Assembly (NCBI RefSeq): GCF_000196495.1
Contig: NC_011312.1
Span: 1,860,001 to 1,924,000, forward strand
Reading direction: 5' to 3'
From: Aliivibrio salmonicida LFI1238
GTDB lineage: Bacteria > Pseudomonadota > Gammaproteobacteria > Enterobacterales > Vibrionaceae
Length of the DNA: 64,000 nt
The number at the start of each line of letters is the position of its first letter. Position 1 is the first letter of the stretch. Shown piece after piece: positions 8,428-17,487 of this stretch. The notes below the pieces were generated by a model. It had not been told where the DNA came from. It did no database searches and worked only from the letters and a program-made list of their open reading frames with translations. Position numbers and translations under genes: made by a program.

Positions 8428-9465
8428 ATGTTTTTAAAATATCTCTCATTTTCAAAATTAATGCTCATTGGTTTTAGCATTTTATTTTTAACCACATTAT
8501 CCTCTATCGCCGTTGGGCCAATGAATATTACGTTGGCCGATAGCTTTAGTAGCTTATTACCGGGTACCAGAAATATCCCTGCTCATATTGATTTAATCAT
8601 TCATCAAGTTAGGTTACCAAGAACATTATTATGTATGTTGGTCGGCGCTATTTTGGCAATTTCTGGCGTAGTAATGCAGGGCTTGTTCCGTAATCCATTA
8701 GCGGAACCTGGCATTATTGGAGTCTCTGCAGGCGCAGCTCTTGGAGCAGCATTAGCTATTGTCTCTTTTTCATCAATCAGTACCAGCTACCCTATTTTTA
8801 TGAACTTTGCTGCTATCCCAATGTTTGCTTTCTTAGGGGGGGCATTAACAACCGTTATCGTTTATCGATTAGGTACGAGTCAGTTTGGAACCTCGATTAC
8901 GGTTATGCTATTGGCTGGGGTTGCTATTAGTGCATTATCTGGTGCAGGGATTGGCTATTTGAATTTTATCGCTGATGACCAAATGCTGCGAGATTTGTCA
9001 TTATGGTCAATGGGATCATTGGCAGGTGCATCTTGGCAAGATCTACTCCTCGCCTTTTTGGGCTTAGTCATATTACTCACTATTTTCATGAAAAATGCAG
9101 CGGGATTAAATGCGCTATTACTCGGTGAAGCTGAAGCAAAACATTTAGGTATTAATGTACAGTCTTTAAAAAAGCGAATGATAATTTTAAGCGCTATCGG
9201 TATTGGTATTACGGTTAGTTTATCTGGCATGATTGGCTTTATTGGTTTAATCATTCCACATTTAGGTCGTATGATGACAGGTCCTAATCATCGTACTTTA
9301 TTACCATTATCAGCTCTATTAGGCGGATTATTACTTACCTGTGCTGATATGTTCGCTCGTGTTGCTGTCAGCCCTGCAGAGTTACCTGTCGGCATTGTAA
9401 CTGCTATTATTGGTGCTCCTTTCTTTTTATATTTACTGTTTACTCAGCGCGGAAAGTTCTCATGA
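8428..9465 (+). CDS. hutC: Heme ABC transporter permease HutC
   Basis: The 345-aa protein is a FecCD/BtuC-type permease with about ten membrane segments. Family signatures are visible: VRLPRTLLCMLVGAILAISGVVMQGLFRNPLAEPGIIGVSAGAALGA near residues 65-110 (given in overlapping parts) and GFIGLIIPHLGRMMTGPNHR near 275. It lies between hutB (3 nt gap) and hutD (4 nt overlap). Confidence 0.93.
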   Translation: MFLKYLSFSKLMLIGFSILFLTTLSSIAVGPMNITLADSFSSLLPGTRNIPAHIDLIIHQVRLPRTLLCMLVGAILAISGVVMQGLFRNPLAEPGIIGVSAGAALGAALAIVSFSSISTSYPIFMNFAAIPMFAFLGGALTTVIVYRLGTSQFGTSITVMLLAGVAISALSGAGIGYLNFIADDQMLRDLSLWSMGSLAGASWQDLLLAFLGLVILLTIFMKNAAGLNALLLGEAEAKHLGINVQSLKKRMIILSAIGIGITVSLSGMIGFIGLIIPHLGRMMTGPNHRTLLPLSALLGGLLLTCADMFARVAVSPAELPVGIVTAIIGAPFFLYLLFTQRGKFS

Positions 9466-10244
9466 ATCTCATCTCTACCGCTATTTCAGCAAAAAACATT
9501 ACCTGCTATTTAAATAATAAATTAATTCTAGATGATCTTAATCTTGATCTTCATTGTGGAGAGGTAACCACACTACTTGGGCCTAATGGTGCAGGTAAAA
9601 GTACTCTTTTAAAAATCTTATGCAATGAAATAAGTTCCACTAACAATATTTCGTATTTTGGAAAAGAGAAAGGAAGATGGGAGCCTTGTTTATTAGCAAA
9701 AAGACTAGGCGTATTACCTCAGCAGAGTTCTCTCTCTTTTGCTTTTACCGTCAGTGAAGTTGTTGAGCTTGGTGGGTTACCATTGGCGTTGTCAAATAAA
9801 GATCTCAGGATCATTACTCAAACAATGATGGAAAAAACAGGAATACATCATTTAGCAGATAGACTATACCCCTCTCTTTCAGGGGGAGAGAAACAGCGCG
9901 TTCATTTTGCTAGGGTTTTAACTCAAATCAGCCAATCTCAACAGCAAAAAATTGTAATGCTTGATGAACCAACTTCTGCATTAGATTTGTCACACCAACA
10001 TAATACGTTACGTTTAGCTAAAGAGCTTGCGAATGAAGGTGCTGCAGTGATTATTGTATTACACGATTTGAACTTAGCAGCTCAATACTCAGATAGAGTT
10101 ATTGTGTTGCAAGATGGTACATTACAAGCTGATGGGACGCCATGGGAAGCCATTACACCAACCATGATTGAACAAGTTTATGGGCACAAGACATTCGTTC
10201 AAGCACACCCTACCCTTAATTTCCCCGTTGTTTATGCAGCTTAA
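9462..10244 (+). CDS. hutD: Heme ABC transporter ATP-binding protein HutD
   Basis: This 260-aa ATPase has Walker A GPNGAGKST at residues 40-48, the signature LSGGEKQRV near 141, Walker B IVMLDEP near 167 and the switch histidine in VLHDLNLAA. It powers HutC. Its ATG overlaps the hutC stop by 4 nt, and it is the last gene of tonB-exbBD-hutBCD. No plus-strand terminator is obvious after it; the hairpin at 10277 faces the other way. Confidence 0.94.
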   Translation: MNLISTAISAKNITCYLNNKLILDDLNLDLHCGEVTTLLGPNGAGKSTLLKILCNEISSTNNISYFGKEKGRWEPCLLAKRLGVLPQQSSLSFAFTVSEVVELGGLPLALSNKDLRIITQTMMEKTGIHHLADRLYPSLSGGEKQRVHFARVLTQISQSQQQKIVMLDEPTSALDLSHQHNTLRLAKELANEGAAVIIVLHDLNLAAQYSDRVIVLQDGTLQADGTPWEAITPTMIEQVYGHKTFVQAHPTLNFPVVYAA

Positions 10245-10276
10245 TCTCTTATGCATTAAAGTCAAATAACAGGCAT

Positions 10277-10301
10277 AAAAAAAGGAGAGCTAGTGCTCTC
10301 C
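10277..10301 (-). terminator. Terminator of the thrS-infC-rpmI-rplT operon
   Basis: The perfect 7-bp stem GGAGAGC / GCTCTCC with loop TAGT is followed on the minus strand by seven T. It lies 33 bp after the rplT stop. Confidence 0.9.
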
Positions 10302-10334
10302 TCAATTAGTCTTAAAGCCTTATTACTGTTCTAA

Positions 10335-10688
10335 TTAAAGAGCAGCATTCGCCTTAGCAACAAGAGCAGCAAATGCTACTTTGTCGAATACAGCGATGTC
10401 AGCTAGGATCTTACGATCGATTTCAATAGATGCTTTCTTAAGACCGTTAATGAAACGGCTGTAAGATAGGCCGTTCTGACGAGCAGCAGCATTGATACGA
10501 GCGATCCAAAGTTGACGGAAAACACGCTTTTTGTTACGACGGTCACGGTAAGCATATTGTCCTGCTTTAGTAACTGCCTGGAAAGCTACACGATAAACAC
10601 GTGAACGTGCTCCGTAATAACCTTTAGCTTGTTTCAGTACTTTCTTATGACGTGCACGAGCTTGTACACCACGTTTTACGCGAGGCAT
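10335..10688 (-). CDS. rplT: Ribosomal protein L20
   Basis: The 117-aa protein begins MPRVKRGVQARARHKKVLK and continues with the basic helical region and a compact C-terminal domain, as in bacterial L20. L20 is an early 23S rRNA assembly protein and, in enteric bacteria, represses its own operon. Length matches the family (117-118 aa). It follows rpmI by 41 nt. Confidence 0.98.
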   Translation of the reverse strand: MPRVKRGVQARARHKKVLKQAKGYYGARSRVYRVAFQAVTKAGQYAYRDRRNKKRVFRQLWIARINAAARQNGLSYSRFINGLKKASIEIDRKILADIAVFDKVAFAALVAKANAAL

Positions 10689-10729
10689 TGTGTCTCTCCT
10701 AAACTAAATATAATAAATTAACTAAAAAA

Positions 10730-10924
10730 TTATGCGTATGGAAGCATACGTAAAACTGCTGCTACTTCACACTTTGCAAGTAGAGAGTTTGGACGAAGCT
10801 GACGCTTGTTTTTAGTCGTACGTTTAGTCAGGATGTGACGTTTCGTAGCGTGCTTAAATTTGATACCACCAGCAGTTTTCTTAAAACGCTTAGAAGCACC
10901 TTTGTTTGATTTCATCTTAGGCAT
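10730..10924 (-). CDS. rpmI: Ribosomal protein L35
   Basis: The 64-aa basic protein starts [17 protein letters not shown], as in L35, and has the normal length. It lies between infC and rplT, the conserved order, and its leader holds a hairpin at 10985-11005. Confidence 0.98.
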
Positions 10925-10984
10925 GATGAATATAACTCCGCATTGTTGCGTGATTAAACATATAGTAATTAGGCGAATAAAACA

Positions 10985-11005
10985 GGATAACTGCGAGCAG
11001 TTACC
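10985..11005 (-). promoter_or_regulatory. Hairpin between infC and rpmI (attenuator or L20 control region)
   Basis: On the minus strand GGTAACTGC and GCAGTTATCC form a strong stem with one bulged base and a 2-nt loop, followed by TGTTTTATT. It could act as a partial terminator after infC or as part of the structured rpmI leader where L20 represses translation in relatives. The sequence alone does not decide between these. Confidence 0.5.
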
Positions 11006-11031
11006 CCACTTTACTACTTGAATGCACTAAA

Positions 11032-11583
11032 TTACTTCTTTTTAGGGGCTAACACCATAATCATCTGGCGACCTTCAATTCTCGTTGGAAATGATTCGAC
11101 TACTGCAAATTCTTCAGTATCCGCTTTCAAACGATTAAGAACGTCAACACCGATGTTTTGGTGAGCCATCTCTCGGCCACGGAAGCGAATTGTTACCTTC
11201 ACCTTGTTGCCTTCTTCCAGGAAACCAGTCAGGTTGCGTAGTTTTACCTGATAGTCTCCAATATCTGTCCCAGGTCTAAATTTAATTTCTTTAGTTTGGA
11301 CCTGTTTCTGTTTTTTCTTCTGTTCTTTAGCAGCCTTGGCCTTTTCGAAGAGGAATTTGCCATAGTCCATCACACGACAGACTGGTGGCTCGGCATTCGG
11401 GCTGATTTCAACTAGATCGACACCTGCTGTAAGTGCAACGTCTAACGCTTCATTTAGTGAAACGACGCCAACTGACTCGCCATCTAGACCTGTAAGGCGC
11501 ACTTCTTTAACGCCAATAATTTCACCGTTTAGACGATGAGCATTTTGTTTTGCCGGCTGTTGGGCTCTTTTTCCGCCTTTAAT
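11032..11583 (-). CDS. infC: Translation initiation factor IF-3, AUU start
   Basis: The start is placed at ATT (11583-11581), three bases after the thrS stop, because it restores the conserved N-terminus (IKGGKRAQQPAKQNAHRLNG) and follows GAGGAATAAGG at a proper distance. This gives 183 aa. The first in-frame ATG-type start would drop about 27 conserved residues. IF-3 discriminates against non-AUG starts, and the AUU start of infC is the classic autoregulatory device: when IF-3 is abundant, its own translation falls. The N-domain, a lysine-rich linker (FEKAKAAKEQKKKQK) and the C-domain are complete. Confidence 0.95.
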   Translation of the reverse strand: MKGGKRAQQPAKQNAHRLNGEIIGVKEVRLTGLDGESVGVVSLNEALDVALTAGVDLVEISPNAEPPVCRVMDYGKFLFEKAKAAKEQKKKQKQVQTKEIKFRPGTDIGDYQVKLRNLTGFLEEGNKVKVTIRFRGREMAHQNIGVDVLNRLKADTEEFAVVESFPTRIEGRQMIMVLAPKKK

Positions 11584-11586
11584 ACC

Positions 11587-13515
11587 TTATTCCTCCACAG
11601 TATTGAGCGTTCGGGTACTAACTTCTTGCTGCAGGAATGCAACAAAATCATCAATTTTAAATTTACCCAAATCTTTACCTTTACGCGTACGTACTGCAAT
11701 TTCGCCAGCTTCCATTTCTTGGTCACCACAAACAAGCATATACGGAACACGTTTCAAAGTATGTTCCCTGATTTTAAAGCCAATCTTCTCATTTCTCAAG
11801 TCCGCTTTGACTCTAAATCCATTTTTTTGCAGTTTTTTTGCAATTTCTTGTACATAATCAGCTTGTTTGTCTGTAATACCCATCACAATCGCTTGTTCTG
11901 GCGCCAACCATGTAGGAAAAAAGCCTGCGTAGTCTTCAATTAGGATACCGATGAAGCGCTCAAGTGAACCTAAAATCGCGCGGTGAATCATCACTGGTGT
12001 GTGACGTTCGTTATCTTCACCTACGTAAGTTGCTCCTAAACGCTCTGGTAATGCAAAATCGAGCTGCACTGTACCACATTGCCACGCACGGTCCAGACAA
12101 TCATGCAAAGTAAATTCAATTTTCGGTCCGTAGAACGCACCCTCACCTTCTTGAATCTCATAAGCAATGTTCATTGACTCTAGAGCAAGCTGTAAATCGG
12201 CCTCTGCTTTGTCCCACATTTCGTCAGAACCAACACGTTGTTCAGGACGTGTAGACAATTTAACAACAATGTTTTCAAAACCAAATGTCGTGTATGTATC
12301 GTAAACCATCTCAATACATGATTTCACTTCATCTTGTACTTGAGCTTCAGTACAGAAGATATGAGCATCATCTTGAGTAAAGCCACGAACACGCATGATG
12401 CCGTGTAGTGCGCCTGATGGTTCATTACGATGACACGCTCCGAACTCAGCCATACGCAGTGGTAAATCACGGTATGACTTCAGACCTTGATTAAATATTT
12501 GAACGTGACCTGGGCAGTTCATTGGCTTAATCGCGTATTCACGGTTCTCAGAGCTTGTTGTGAACATCGCTTCTGCATATTTGTCCCAGTGCCCTGAACG
12601 CTCCCAAAGTACACGCTCCATCATTAATGGGCCTTTTACTTCTTGGTAATCGTATTCAGTTAGTTTTTCACGAACAAAAACTTCCAGCTCACGGAAAATA
12701 GTCCAACCGTTGTGGTGCCAGAAAACCATACCTGGCGCTTCTTGTTGCATGTGGAACAAGTCAAGATGCTTACCAATTTTACGATGATCACGCTTTGCGG
12801 CTTCTTCTAGGCGGATAAGGTGTGCTTTAAGCAGTTTCTTATCTTGGAATGCAGTGCCGTAGATACGTTGCAACATTTTGTTGTCGCTGTTACCACGCCA
12901 GTATGCACCCGCTACGCTCAGAATTTTAAAGTTCTGGCAGAAGCTCATGTTAGGGACGTGAGGACCGCGACACATGTCGATGTATTCTTCATGATGATAT
13001 AAACCTGGACGGTCGTCTTTAGAAACGTTCTCGTCAAGGATTGCAATTTTGTAAGTTTCGCCACGAGCATCGAATGCATCGCGAGCTTCTTGCCAGCTTA
13101 CGTTCTTCTTAATTACTTGGTACTTAGTTTTCGCAAGCTCTTTCATGCGCTTTTCAATCTTATCAAGATCGTCTTGCGTTAAAGAGTGCTCCATATCGAT
13201 GTCGTAATAGAAACCGTTATCGATAGTTGGACCAATCGCCATTTTCGCTTCTGGGAAAAGTTGCTTAACTGCGTGACCTAAAAGGTGCGCACAAGAGTGA
13301 CGAATGATTTCTAAACCGTCTTCATCTTTTGCTGTGATGATTTCAAGTTGTGCGTCATTTTCAATTAAATCACACGCATCAACACGAACGCCATCAACAC
13401 GGCCAGCGATACAAGCTTTCGCAAGACCTGGACCGATGTCAGTAGCAACATCCATAGTAGAAACAGCATTATCGAATTGACGTTGAGAACCGTCTGGAAG
13501 AGTAATTACAGGCAT
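11587..13515 (-). CDS. thrS: Threonyl-tRNA synthetase
   Basis: This 642-aa class II synthetase attaches threonine to tRNA-Thr. The N-terminal TGS domain comes first (MPVITLPDGSQRQF), then the editing domain with the HSCAHLLGHAVKQLFP zinc/hydrolase motif near residue 73, then the catalytic core (MNCPGHVQIF; RNEPSGALHGIMRVRGFTQDD in part) and the anticodon-binding end. Length equals that of the E. coli enzyme. It starts the thrS-infC-rpmI-rplT operon and is preceded by an operator-like hairpin at 13534-13554. Confidence 0.98.
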   Translation of the reverse strand: MPVITLPDGSQRQFDNAVSTMDVATDIGPGLAKACIAGRVDGVRVDACDLIENDAQLEIITAKDEDGLEIIRHSCAHLLGHAVKQLFPEAKMAIGPTIDNGFYYDIDMEHSLTQDDLDKIEKRMKELAKTKYQVIKKNVSWQEARDAFDARGETYKIAILDENVSKDDRPGLYHHEEYIDMCRGPHVPNMSFCQNFKILSVAGAYWRGNSDNKMLQRIYGTAFQDKKLLKAHLIRLEEAAKRDHRKIGKHLDLFHMQQEAPGMVFWHHNGWTIFRELEVFVREKLTEYDYQEVKGPLMMERVLWERSGHWDKYAEAMFTTSSENREYAIKPMNCPGHVQIFNQGLKSYRDLPLRMAEFGACHRNEPSGALHGIMRVRGFTQDDAHIFCTEAQVQDEVKSCIEMVYDTYTTFGFENIVVKLSTRPEQRVGSDEMWDKAEADLQLALESMNIAYEIQEGEGAFYGPKIEFTLHDCLDRAWQCGTVQLDFALPERLGATYVGEDNERHTPVMIHRAILGSLERFIGILIEDYAGFFPTWLAPEQAIVMGITDKQADYVQEIAKKLQKNGFRVKADLRNEKIGFKIREHTLKRVPYMLVCGDQEMEAGEIAVRTRKGKDLGKFKIDDFVAFLQQEVSTRTLNTVEE

Positions 13516-13533
13516 GTTTTATCCTTTACAGTG

Positions 13534-13554
13534 GTGTCGCACACGAAGCGACAC
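13534..13554 (-). promoter_or_regulatory. thrS translational operator mimicking the tRNA-Thr anticodon arm
   Basis: On the minus strand GTGTCGC and GCGACAC form a perfect 7-bp stem around a 7-nt loop TTCGTGT. The loop has the shape of an anticodon loop with CGT at the anticodon place, the anticodon of one tRNA-Thr. It ends 18 nt before the thrS ATG, over the ribosome loading region. In E. coli ThrRS binds such an operator and blocks its own translation. Function here is inferred from structure and position. Confidence 0.75.
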
Positions 13555-13674
13555 ATGCTAAAAATTAATGAAACGAAATAATAGATTGTCTATATATGAT
13601 GTAAGGATCAATCAACCACACAAAGGTCGGGACACTTACAAGCCGATTATTGTACGATTCTTGAGTGCCTAATG

Positions 13675-13718
13675 CAAAAAAGAATCGAGATCACAAAAAT
13701 GACATCGATTCTTTTTTT
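13675..13718 (-). terminator. Hairpin with T runs on both strands after the spo0M-like gene
   Basis: A 9-bp stem (AAGAATCGA / TCGATTCTT) with a 16-nt loop has poly-T on either side. On the minus strand it ends the gene that stops at 13744 and separates it from thrS. Confidence 0.7.
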
Positions 13719-13743
13719 ATGGTAAAAATACAATCGTGCTTAG

Positions 13744-14490
13744 CTACACACGTAATATCTTTTGTACAGCATGATGGATATCAGCACTTGACGCATTGAC
13801 GTTTAATGAAAAAGAAGCATATTGGTCACCACGATTAAAGCCCATCGAACGATCCTCTTCAGCTAAACAGTGAAGAACTTGACCATCCAGAACAAATGAT
13901 AGTTCTATTTCTTTCTTGTTGATGAAACCATTACTTTTAAATTCGATCTCTTGGTAGCCACCAGAATGTGACTTAAAGTGCCCTCCATTTAGGAACCCCT
14001 GTTCTACATCCGCTTTTACCATACTAAGCCCAGCCTGTTCGATTTGGCTGATAATAGCAGCAGCAACTCGCATTGGCTTAACAACTAATAAATCACGATC
14101 CGTAGGATCAATAGCAAAATCAATATCTAATACGGTTTCAACCCAAACATCACAATGGTTATTGTTCACATTAAGCGCTGTAATCGGAGTTTCATCTGGT
14201 AACTTAATTGTAAATTTCATTTCCTGAGTCTCCCCAGCTTGAATCACAAATGGATTCACGGCTTGAGTATGAAACAGAGTTAATGTTTGATAGCTAGTTC
14301 CATTGTCATTTTCTACTTTGATTTCAGTATTCAGCTTCAAATGGATTGCATCAATTTTTTGCTCAATATCTCCCCCTTGAATATGAACCGTACCTATTAA
14401 CGTATCACCTTGGAACAATTCAGGGTTTTCTAAAATGGTATCTACCTTTGCGGCACCTATACCTAATGACGCCTTTAATTTCTTAAACAT
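13744..14490 (-). CDS. Spo0M-like (SpoOM) arrestin-fold protein
   Basis: The 248-aa protein resembles the Spo0M family, known in Bacillus as a sporulation-control protein but widespread in non-sporulating bacteria with unknown function. Typical pieces are ASLGIGAAKVDTILENPELFQGD at the start (split here at ILEN) and VNPFVIQAGETQEMKFTIKLP in the middle. I chose ATG 14490, preceded by AAAGG, rather than an in-frame start 13 codons earlier that adds an odd basic tail. No signal or membrane segment is seen. It ends a likely four-gene run with the protease homologue and yqfB. Confidence 0.75.
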   Translation of the reverse strand: MFKKLKASLGIGAAKVDTILENPELFQGDTLIGTVHIQGGDIEQKIDAIHLKLNTEIKVENDNGTSYQTLTLFHTQAVNPFVIQAGETQEMKFTIKLPDETPITALNVNNNHCDVWVETVLDIDFAIDPTDRDLLVVKPMRVAAAIISQIEQAGLSMVKADVEQGFLNGGHFKSHSGGYQEIEFKSNGFINKKEIELSFVLDGQVLHCLAEEDRSMGFNRGDQYASFSLNVNASSADIHHAVQKILRV

Positions 14491-14556
14491 CCTTTTATCC
14501 TTTCTGTGCGCCCTTCTTGAGCTTCTCATTTATATTCTAAAATAGGCTTCTTACTA

Positions 14557-15639
14557 TTACGTTCCTAAAATCTGCATTGGCAGTTGTAATAAAGCATCTC
14601 CGCTACTTGCAAAATACCAAATAATACCAACTAACGAGCTTACAAGCCCGACATACCAAGCCGATGAAACAATTTGTCCATATTTATCTAAAGGCAACAA
14701 ATGACTATGATGACGTTGCTTCCACTCAAAGACGATTTCTAAGCTCCCCATAATAAGTAGGAAACCAAAAAGAGCGAAGCCTAATTGGTAACTTAATATT
14801 ATCCCACCAATGGCGGCTAAAGCACACAATGCAATACCAACTTTACTGTTCATAGAGAAGCTAACACTTTTTAATACGTGTCCACCGTCTAAGGGCAAAA
14901 TGGGCAGTAAATTAAAGAGGTTTAAGAATGCATTAAATACAGCAAGACCCGCAAAGAACATCTCTCCTGTTATCCAATACACGACAATTAAAATCAGCGA
15001 CAGTATCAAACCAAAAAATGGCCCCATAATCGAAATAACAACATCTTGCCAACGTGTATTTATTTTCTCATCACTGAGTGCTAATCCGCCTAAAAATGGG
15101 ATCAAATAAATCCCTTTCGTCTTCATTCCAAAGTATTTCATCGCACGAATATGACCGTATTCATGAAACACTAGGCAAGCTATCAGTGATAATGCAAATT
15201 CAATAGAAAATAACCATGAGTAAGCCGCGATACTGGCTGACGCTAATACAACTTTAACCAGTTTAACGCTTTTTAATGCTTTCATGCCTAGTGACACAAG
15301 ACCGATCAAACTAAACCGGCGCTCTGCTTTTATTGGCTCATGTGGAACTTGTTGCTCAATGTCTTTTGTATTACGAGAGCCTTCTGCGATCAACTGGTCA
15401 TCAACACTTGCACGATACTCGATCAAAAATGGTTGCCAAGTAACTTTCACTTCTAAACGACACGTTACTATCGTCTCACCTTGATTCAATTTAAATTCGT
15501 GTATAAATAGATCTTGATGATCCGCGGATGCCGCCTGTTGAGCAACTAATGTATTACTCCAAAACACTTGCTGCCAGCCAGCCATTGAGCCTTCTAAACG
15601 CAATGGCTGTCCAAGAAAATCAATGGATAACAGTTCCAT
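14557..15639 (-). CDS. Site-2 protease family (M50) membrane metalloprotease
   Basis: This 360-aa protein has a soluble N-terminal part of about 110 residues and then several membrane segments. The zinc motif HEYGH (H159, E160, H163) lies in a membrane helix, and the third-ligand motif NLLPILPLDGGHVL follows near residue 245, so the protease looks active. Family members cleave substrates inside the membrane. The substrate is unknown. It lies 25 nt after yqfB and 66 nt before the Spo0M-like gene. Confidence 0.82.
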   Translation of the reverse strand: MELLSIDFLGQPLRLEGSMAGWQQVFWSNTLVAQQAASADHQDLFIHEFKLNQGETIVTCRLEVKVTWQPFLIEYRASVDDQLIAEGSRNTKDIEQQVPHEPIKAERRFSLIGLVSLGMKALKSVKLVKVVLASASIAAYSWLFSIEFALSLIACLVFHEYGHIRAMKYFGMKTKGIYLIPFLGGLALSDEKINTRWQDVVISIMGPFFGLILSLILIVVYWITGEMFFAGLAVFNAFLNLFNLLPILPLDGGHVLKSVSFSMNSKVGIALCALAAIGGIILSYQLGFALFGFLLIMGSLEIVFEWKQRHHSHLLPLDKYGQIVSSAWYVGLVSSLVGIIWYFASSGDALLQLPMQILGT

Positions 15640-15663
15640 TATTTATCCTATATTAAGTAATCG

Positions 15664-15981
15664 TTAAACTAAATGGTAAGAAACTACGTAAAGTTGACCT
15701 TTGTTTGCGTAAATCTCTTCGATAATTTGTTTTAACTCATCTAATGTCATGTTTTCTTGATCTGCATGATATTGGTTTAATTCATCAAACGTAATGGGCG
15801 TAACGCTATCAATTGCTAAACGACAAAAATGACGATTGTCTTCATACGTGCTGACTGAAACCTCAGAACCTACCGCATAATCTTCTTCTGATTCATCTCG
15901 AATCGTAATTACTTTTTTTCCCGACATAATATCTGATTCAAAACGCTCAAAAAAAGTCATCGTTGTTGGTATGTTTGTCAT
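15664..15981 (-). CDS. yqfB: ASCH-domain protein YqfB, N4-acetylcytidine amidohydrolase
   Basis: This 105-aa protein matches E. coli YqfB closely in the parts ITFF-like start, GKKVITIRDE (residues 21-30) and ENMTLDELK, with the same length. YqfB hydrolyses N4-acetylcytidine. The conserved Lys and Thr of the GKKxITIRDE segment are the catalytic region. Start ATG at 15981 gives the family N-terminus. Confidence 0.85.
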   Translation of the reverse strand: MTNIPTTMTFFERFESDIMSGKKVITIRDESEEDYAVGSEVSVSTYEDNRHFCRLAIDSVTPITFDELNQYHADQENMTLDELKQIIEEIYANKGQLYVVSYHLV

Positions 15982-16071
15982 TTAATTTTACCTAAAATTT
16001 ATTTAATATTTCACAAAACCAAGCGACGTTATCAGCCGCTTGATACTCGAATTTATTGTGAATCACTGAAT

Positions 16072-17424
16072 TTATGCGAAGCAGTAATTTGCCCAGTGAG
16101 CTAAGCCCGCTGTCACTGAACCAAAGTAATTACCACCTACAATTTCAATATTTGGTAATTGTTTCTGCAATGCTGCTTGTAAAATTGGTGAACGAGCAGA
16201 ACCACCGGTGACATAAATAATATCTGGCGTTTTACCTGCTTGCTGAATGGCTTCTTTAACAAGTCTATTGATGTTCTCTTGCGGTTTCGCAATTGCCTCA
16301 GTAAGACTTTGTTGATCAATAGATAATGATAAGCCTTCATCAAGATAGCTGAGATCAACCGAATGCTCTAAATGCTCTGATAGCGCAATTTTTGTTTGTT
16401 CAGCGTCACGAAGTAATTTATAACTTAATTTTTCATCGTACAGTTTAATCAATCGAGCTAATTTTTCTGGCTCTTGTGTCTCATTCATCATTTGCAATAA
16501 ATGTTTACGGTTAGCAAAACCAAAGAAATCCAATTGTGCCACAATATTATTAATAGCAATTGGATTCCAAAATTGAGTCATTGGTAACTCTAAGCCTTTA
16601 TGAGTTCGACTTTGAGATCCCAGCATTGGCATAAATTTACGGTGTGCTAAATGAATATCTAAATCATTACCACCAATACGAGACCCACTGTGAGCTAAGA
16701 TCCCTTTTGTGCGGTCATGATTACCTTTCCAAGATGGTCCCATCTCGATCATCGAGCAATCAGTCGTACCACCGCCAATATCAACAATAAGAACCGTTTT
16801 GTCTTCAGTTAATGTTTGCTCATAGTCTAGACCCGCGGCCACTGGTTCAAATTGAAATTCAATATTTTTAAAACCAACACGCATCGCTGCACGTGACAAA
16901 ATAGAGATGGCTTGGCTGTTTGCCTCATCACTTTCTGCCCCTTGGAAGTTAACAGGACGCCCAATAACGGTAGATGTAATATCAGCCTGTAATTCTTGCT
17001 CTGCATTATTTTTGATGTTTTTCATCATGGCAGTTACAAGATCTTCAAACAAGCTAACTTGTACATCACGTAAACCAGAAACACCTAAGAAAGATTTAGG
17101 TGACTTTACGTAATATACGTCTTCTGGATCATCAATATAAACATTTAAAGCCGCTTGACCAAACGTCACAGATCCAGCATCAACATCAATATCCTCTTCA
17201 CGGTTATAAGCAATAGCCGTATGAAGTAAACGTTCATTAATATTCGTACTTGGTTGAACACCCCAAATACGAAATAGATATTCAGAAACAGCTTCTCGAG
17301 TAGGTGCGCATAACGCGGAAGGTATAAAAGTACTATCCCCTTCTAGTTTAAGCAGTTTAGCTTGATTATTTTGAATGGTTGCCACTGAGCAATTTGCCGT
17401 TCCGTAGTCAAATCCAATAAACAT
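16072..17424 (-). CDS. yegD: Hsp70-family chaperone-like protein YegD
   Basis: The 450-aa protein has an actin/Hsp70 ATPase fold: FIGFDYGTANCSVA (phosphate 1), VLIVDIGGGTTDCSMIEMG (phosphate 2) and YVTGGSARSP (adenosine motif). It matches YegD in length and lacks the usual Hsp70 substrate domain. Its client proteins are unknown. It begins a minus-strand run followed by yqfB after 90 nt. Confidence 0.88.
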   Translation of the reverse strand: MFIGFDYGTANCSVATIQNNQAKLLKLEGDSTFIPSALCAPTREAVSEYLFRIWGVQPSTNINERLLHTAIAYNREEDIDVDAGSVTFGQAALNVYIDDPEDVYYVKSPKSFLGVSGLRDVQVSLFEDLVTAMMKNIKNNAEQELQADITSTVIGRPVNFQGAESDEANSQAISILSRAAMRVGFKNIEFQFEPVAAGLDYEQTLTEDKTVLIVDIGGGTTDCSMIEMGPSWKGNHDRTKGILAHSGSRIGGNDLDIHLAHRKFMPMLGSQSRTHKGLELPMTQFWNPIAINNIVAQLDFFGFANRKHLLQMMNETQEPEKLARLIKLYDEKLSYKLLRDAEQTKIALSEHLEHSVDLSYLDEGLSLSIDQQSLTEAIAKPQENINRLVKEAIQQAGKTPDIIYVTGGSARSPILQAALQKQLPNIEIVGGNYFGSVTAGLAHWANYCFA

Positions 17425-17487
17425 TGTTGTACACCTAGCATCGAATAAAAGGGAGGTGATTTTACTCGCTTGCTACCCATTTGCCAA

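Noticed and set aside
11536..11943. Plus-strand frame of 135 codons
   Set aside because: Antisense shadow of thrS and infC.
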